A stretch of DNA of 9,528 nt from Sulfidibacterium sp964598065 (GTDB lineage Bacteria; Bacteroidota; Bacteroidia; Bacteroidales; F082): NCBI GenBank assembly GCA_964598065.1, contig CAZRAW010000085.1, positions 1-9,528 on the forward strand, written 5' to 3'. The notes under the pieces are model-generated. The model was not told the origin of the DNA and did no database searches. It saw only the letters and a program-made list of their open reading frames with translations. The number at the start of each line of letters is the position of its first letter. The first letter of the stretch is position 1. Below, in pieces: positions 6,689 to 9,528 of this stretch. A program made the position numbers and the translations under genes.

Positions 6689-9528
6689 CTATTCGTGATG
6701 CGACGGATTATCTTCCGTCCGTTTCAGTTTCCGCTCTAACTCCCTGATTTTCAGTTCCTCAATAACTTTTCTGTATTCAAAGGGAATTACTTTTACAAAT
6801 TTTGGAAGATATTCGTCCCAATTGGTTAGAATTTTTGCGGCAAGGTGGCTTTGGGTAAATAGCAGATGTTTACTGATCAGCTCTTGTAACTCATCCATAT
6901 CCGTTTTATCTTCTACCTTTATCAAATCCACCAGCCCTTTATTGCAATAGTAATCGAAATCTCCTGCTTCATCCAGCACGTAAGCAATACCTCCGCTCAT
7001 CCCGGCAGCGAAATTTCGGCCGGTCTTACCCAACACCACTACACGCCCCCCGGTCATATATTCGCAACAATGATCTCCTGTTCCTTCCACCACAGCTATA
7101 GCCCCTGAATTTCTAACACAAAACCGTTCGCCGGCAATACCGCGAATATAAGCTTCACCACAGGTGGCGCCATAAAAAGTAGAGTTGCCGATAATAATAT
7201 TCTCTTCAGGCTTAAAAACAGAGGCCTGTGGTGGTACCACAATAATTTTTCCTCCCGAAAGGCCTTTACCGATATAATCGTTGGCATCTCCCTCCAAACG
7301 AAACGTAATCCCCTTCACGAGAAAAGCACCAAAGCTTTGGCCTGCCGTTCCGGAAAACGAAGCGTTTATGGTATCACGAGGGAGCCCTTTTTCGCCATAT
7401 CTCTTTGATATTTCTCCCGACAGCATGGCTCCTGTGGTACGATCCGTATTAAAAATGGGATGAGACAGCCACACTTTCTCTTTCCCTTTAATGGCTTTGT
7501 TGGCCTCTTTTATCAATTTGAAGTCTAAATGTTCCTCTATAAGCCTGCCATTATTTGACAAGGTATTCCGCCTGACAATTTTTTCATTCTTTTTCGGCAT
7601 AGCCAGTAAAGCGGAGAAATCAATATTTTTCATTTTCCAGCCAAACACTTCCCGGTCTTCTTCCAACAAATCCGCTCGTCCGACAATATCATCAAATTTG
7701 GAGTAACCCATTTCGGCAAGTTGTTCGCGTACCTCTTCAGCTAAAAAGCGGAAAAAGTTTATCACATATTCCGATTTTCCAATAGCCCGTTTTCTAAGTT
7801 CTTTATCCTGTGTTGCAATACCCATGGGGCAGGTGTTCATGTGGCATTTGCGCATCATCACACAGCCCAGCACAATCAGCACCGATGTGGCAAAGCCAAA
7901 TTCTTCGGCGCCCAAACAGGCCATTTTCACAATATCCTGTGCGTTTTTCAGCTGTCCGTCAACCTGTAATTTCACACGACCCCGGAGCTTGTTCATCACC
8001 AGGGTCTGCTGGGTTTCTGCAATACCCAACTCAACAGGTAAGCCTACATGTTTAATGGAGCTTACCGGGCTGGCTCCTGTTCCGCCTTCGCCACCGGAAA
8101 TAATGATCAGGTCGGCACGGGCCTTCGCTACACCGGCAGCGATGGTGCCTACACCTCCTTCGGAGACAAGCTTTACGGAAATTCCGGCTTTGGGATTGGT
8201 AACCTTTAAATCGTATATCAGCTGAGCCAAATCTTCGATGGAATAAATATCGTGATGGGGAGGTGGTGAGATCAAAGTAATGCCGGGCGTTGACTTCCTC
8301 GTTTTTGCAATAATTTTATTCACCTTGTAACCTGGCAATTGTCCACCCTCACCAGGTTTAGCCCCCTGGGCTATTTTTATCTGAAGTTCATCGGCATGGG
8401 TAAGGTAATTATTGGTAACCCCAAAACGTCCGGAGGCAATCTGTTTTACGGCACTTTGTTTCAGCGTGTCAAAACGCGCGGGGTCTTCTCCTCCTTCGCC
8501 CGTATTGCTTCTTCCGCCAATGGTGTTCATGGCAATGGCTATAGCCTCGTGCGTCTCTTTACTAATAGATCCGTAAGACATGGCTCCGGTTACAAACCGT
8601 TTCATGATATTTCCAACGGGCTCAACCTCGTCAAGGGGTATCGGGTTTCGCTTCACCTTTAAACATCCTCTGATAAAGGAAGGCTTCCGGTTATACTTGT
8701 TTACCAGGGCGCTATATTCTTTATATTTAACATAGTTATTGGTTCTTGTCGCCCATTGCAACAGTCCTATGGTTTCCGGATTCCAGGCATGATCTTCTCC
8801 GTCTTTTCGCCAGGAATATATTCCTGCATTACTAAAAAGAAACTTTTGTTTCAGGTCTTTATCCTGGAAAGCATCCCTGTGGAACTGGCTGTATTCCCTG
8901 AAAATTTCTTCCATCCCGATTCCACTAAGATGAGATTCCGTACCTGTAAAATATTTTTCGGCCAGCTCATGGCTGATGCCAATAGCTTCAAAAATTTGTG
9001 CGCCATGATAGCTACGGATGGTAGATATACCCATCTTTGAAAATATCTTTAATAATCCTTTGTTGACGGCCCGGATATAATTTTCCCGGGCTGCATAGTA
9101 TTCCATGTCTATTTTTCCCTCTTTGACCAACCTGTCGATGGCGGCAAAGGCGAGGTACGGGTTAACGACACTGGCACCGAAGCCGAGGAGTAACGCAAAA
9201 TGATTTACCTCTCTTACTTCGCCTGTTTCAACAATGATTCCCACCTGCATCCTTTTTTTCTTTTGAATGAGATGGTGGTGTACGGCAGCAACGGCTAACA
9301 GGGAGGGGAATGGGGCCATTTCGCTGTCTATCGCTCTGTCGGACAAGATAATAAAGTTTTTTTTGTCATCCACAGCATCCTCAGCCGCTTTCAGCATCCT
9401 GTCAAAAGCTTTCCGAAAACCTTTCATCCCCCGGTTTACCGGAAAAAGCATGGGGATGGTTGCATGCGTGAACATTTCGTCTTTCAGGTCTTTTATTTTA
9501 CCCAAATCGGTATTGATCAAAATCGGAT
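6689..9528 (-). CDS. gltB: Glutamate synthase, large (alpha) subunit, partial at the 5' end
   Basis: The alpha subunit of GOGAT, which releases ammonia from glutamine and adds it to 2-oxoglutarate on FMN, using electrons from GltD. About 946 C-terminal codons are visible. The frame is still open at the window edge, and the TTG at 9520 is an internal Leu codon (the frame reads PILINTDLG across it), so the gene continues beyond 9528. Full GltB is usually about 1,500 residues, so the N-terminal glutaminase (type 2 amidotransferase) domain with its catalytic cysteine lies outside. The visible part starts in the central domain. It then has the FMN-binding synthase barrel (GEGGEDPARF, GGEGGTGASP), the 3Fe-4S cysteines in C-x5-C-x4-C spacing (codons at 7862-7864, 7844-7846, 7829-7831), and the C-terminal beta-helix rich in glycine (for example GKGLSGGKI, MTGGRVVVLG, AAGMSGGIAY). 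The protein ends in a charged tail (ELERKLKRTEDNPSHHE). No internal stop or frameshift was seen. Confidence 0.96.
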   Translation of the reverse strand, partial: PILINTDLGKIKDLKDEMFTHATIPMLFPVNRGMKGFRKAFDRMLKAAEDAVDDKKNFIILSDRAIDSEMAPFPSLLAVAAVHHHLIQKKKRMQVGIIVETGEVREVNHFALLLGFGASVVNPYLAFAAIDRLVKEGKIDMEYYAARENYIRAVNKGLLKIFSKMGISTIRSYHGAQIFEAIGISHELAEKYFTGTESHLSGIGMEEIFREYSQFHRDAFQDKDLKQKFLFSNAGIYSWRKDGEDHAWNPETIGLLQWATRTNNYVKYKEYSALVNKYNRKPSFIRGCLKVKRNPIPLDEVEPVGNIMKRFVTGAMSYGSISKETHEAIAIAMNTIGGRSNTGEGGEDPARFDTLKQSAVKQIASGRFGVTNNYLTHADELQIKIAQGAKPGEGGQLPGYKVNKIIAKTRKSTPGITLISPPPHHDIYSIEDLAQLIYDLKVTNPKAGISVKLVSEGGVGTIAAGVAKARADLIIISGGEGGTGASPVSSIKHVGLPVELGIAETQQTLVMNKLRGRVKLQVDGQLKNAQDIVKMACLGAEEFGFATSVLIVLGCVMMRKCHMNTCPMGIATQDKELRKRAIGKSEYVINFFRFLAEEVREQLAEMGYSKFDDIVGRADLLEEDREVFGWKMKNIDFSALLAMPKKNEKIVRRNTLSNNGRLIEEHLDFKLIKEANKAIKGKEKVWLSHPIFNTDRTTGAMLSGEISKRYGEKGLPRDTINASFSGTAGQSFGAFLVKGITFRLEGDANDYIGKGLSGGKIIVVPPQASVFKPEENIIIGNSTFYGATCGEAYIRGIAGERFCVRNSGAIAVVEGTGDHCCEYMTGGRVVVLGKTGRNFAAGMSGGIAYVLDEAGDFDYYCNKGLVDLIKVEDKTDMDELQELISKHLLFTQSHLAAKILTNWDEYLPKFVKVIPFEYRKVIEELKIRELERKLKRTEDNPSHHE

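Overview
The window reads as a chromosomal segment of a Bacteroidota bacterium. Three things suggest this: two start-proximal sequences match the Bacteroidota -7 promoter box TAnnTTTG, Shine-Dalgarno sequences are weak or absent, and a class III (Firmicutes/Bacteroidota-type) fructose-1,6-bisphosphatase lies next to a monofunctional aspartate kinase. A member of Bacteroidales/Marinilabiliales is plausible, but that rank is a guess.

Layout, left to right. (1) Positions 151-1218, minus strand: an A/T-rich class I SAM-dependent methyltransferase with an NPPW catalytic motif and an unassigned N-terminal region. (2) Positions about 1219-1909: a divergent, mostly non-coding interval. It holds a promoter box for each flanking gene, a 10-bp palindrome, a long inverted repeat and what may be the decayed 3' end of an unrecognised gene. 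(3) Positions 1910-5179, plus strand: fbp (class III FBPase) followed after 12 bases by an aspartate kinase, probably one operon. (4) Positions 5216-9528, minus strand: gltD and the C-terminal two-thirds of gltB, the two subunits of NADPH-type glutamate synthase. They converge on the aspartate kinase gene, and gltB runs off the right edge of the window.

The right-hand genes are core metabolism. FBPase drives gluconeogenesis, aspartate kinase commits aspartate to the Lys/Thr/Met (and diaminopimelate) branch, and GOGAT makes the glutamate that donates amino groups, including for aspartate. All four have intact family motifs. The left end differs: 60-base blocks sampled in the methyltransferase have about 35-37% G+C, against 50-57% in blocks sampled in fbp and gltB. 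Together with the repeats and the gene relic beside it, this suggests a small accessory insertion next to a core block. I found no convincing undescribed system. The most open questions are the 1252-1877 interval and the substrate of the methyltransferase.
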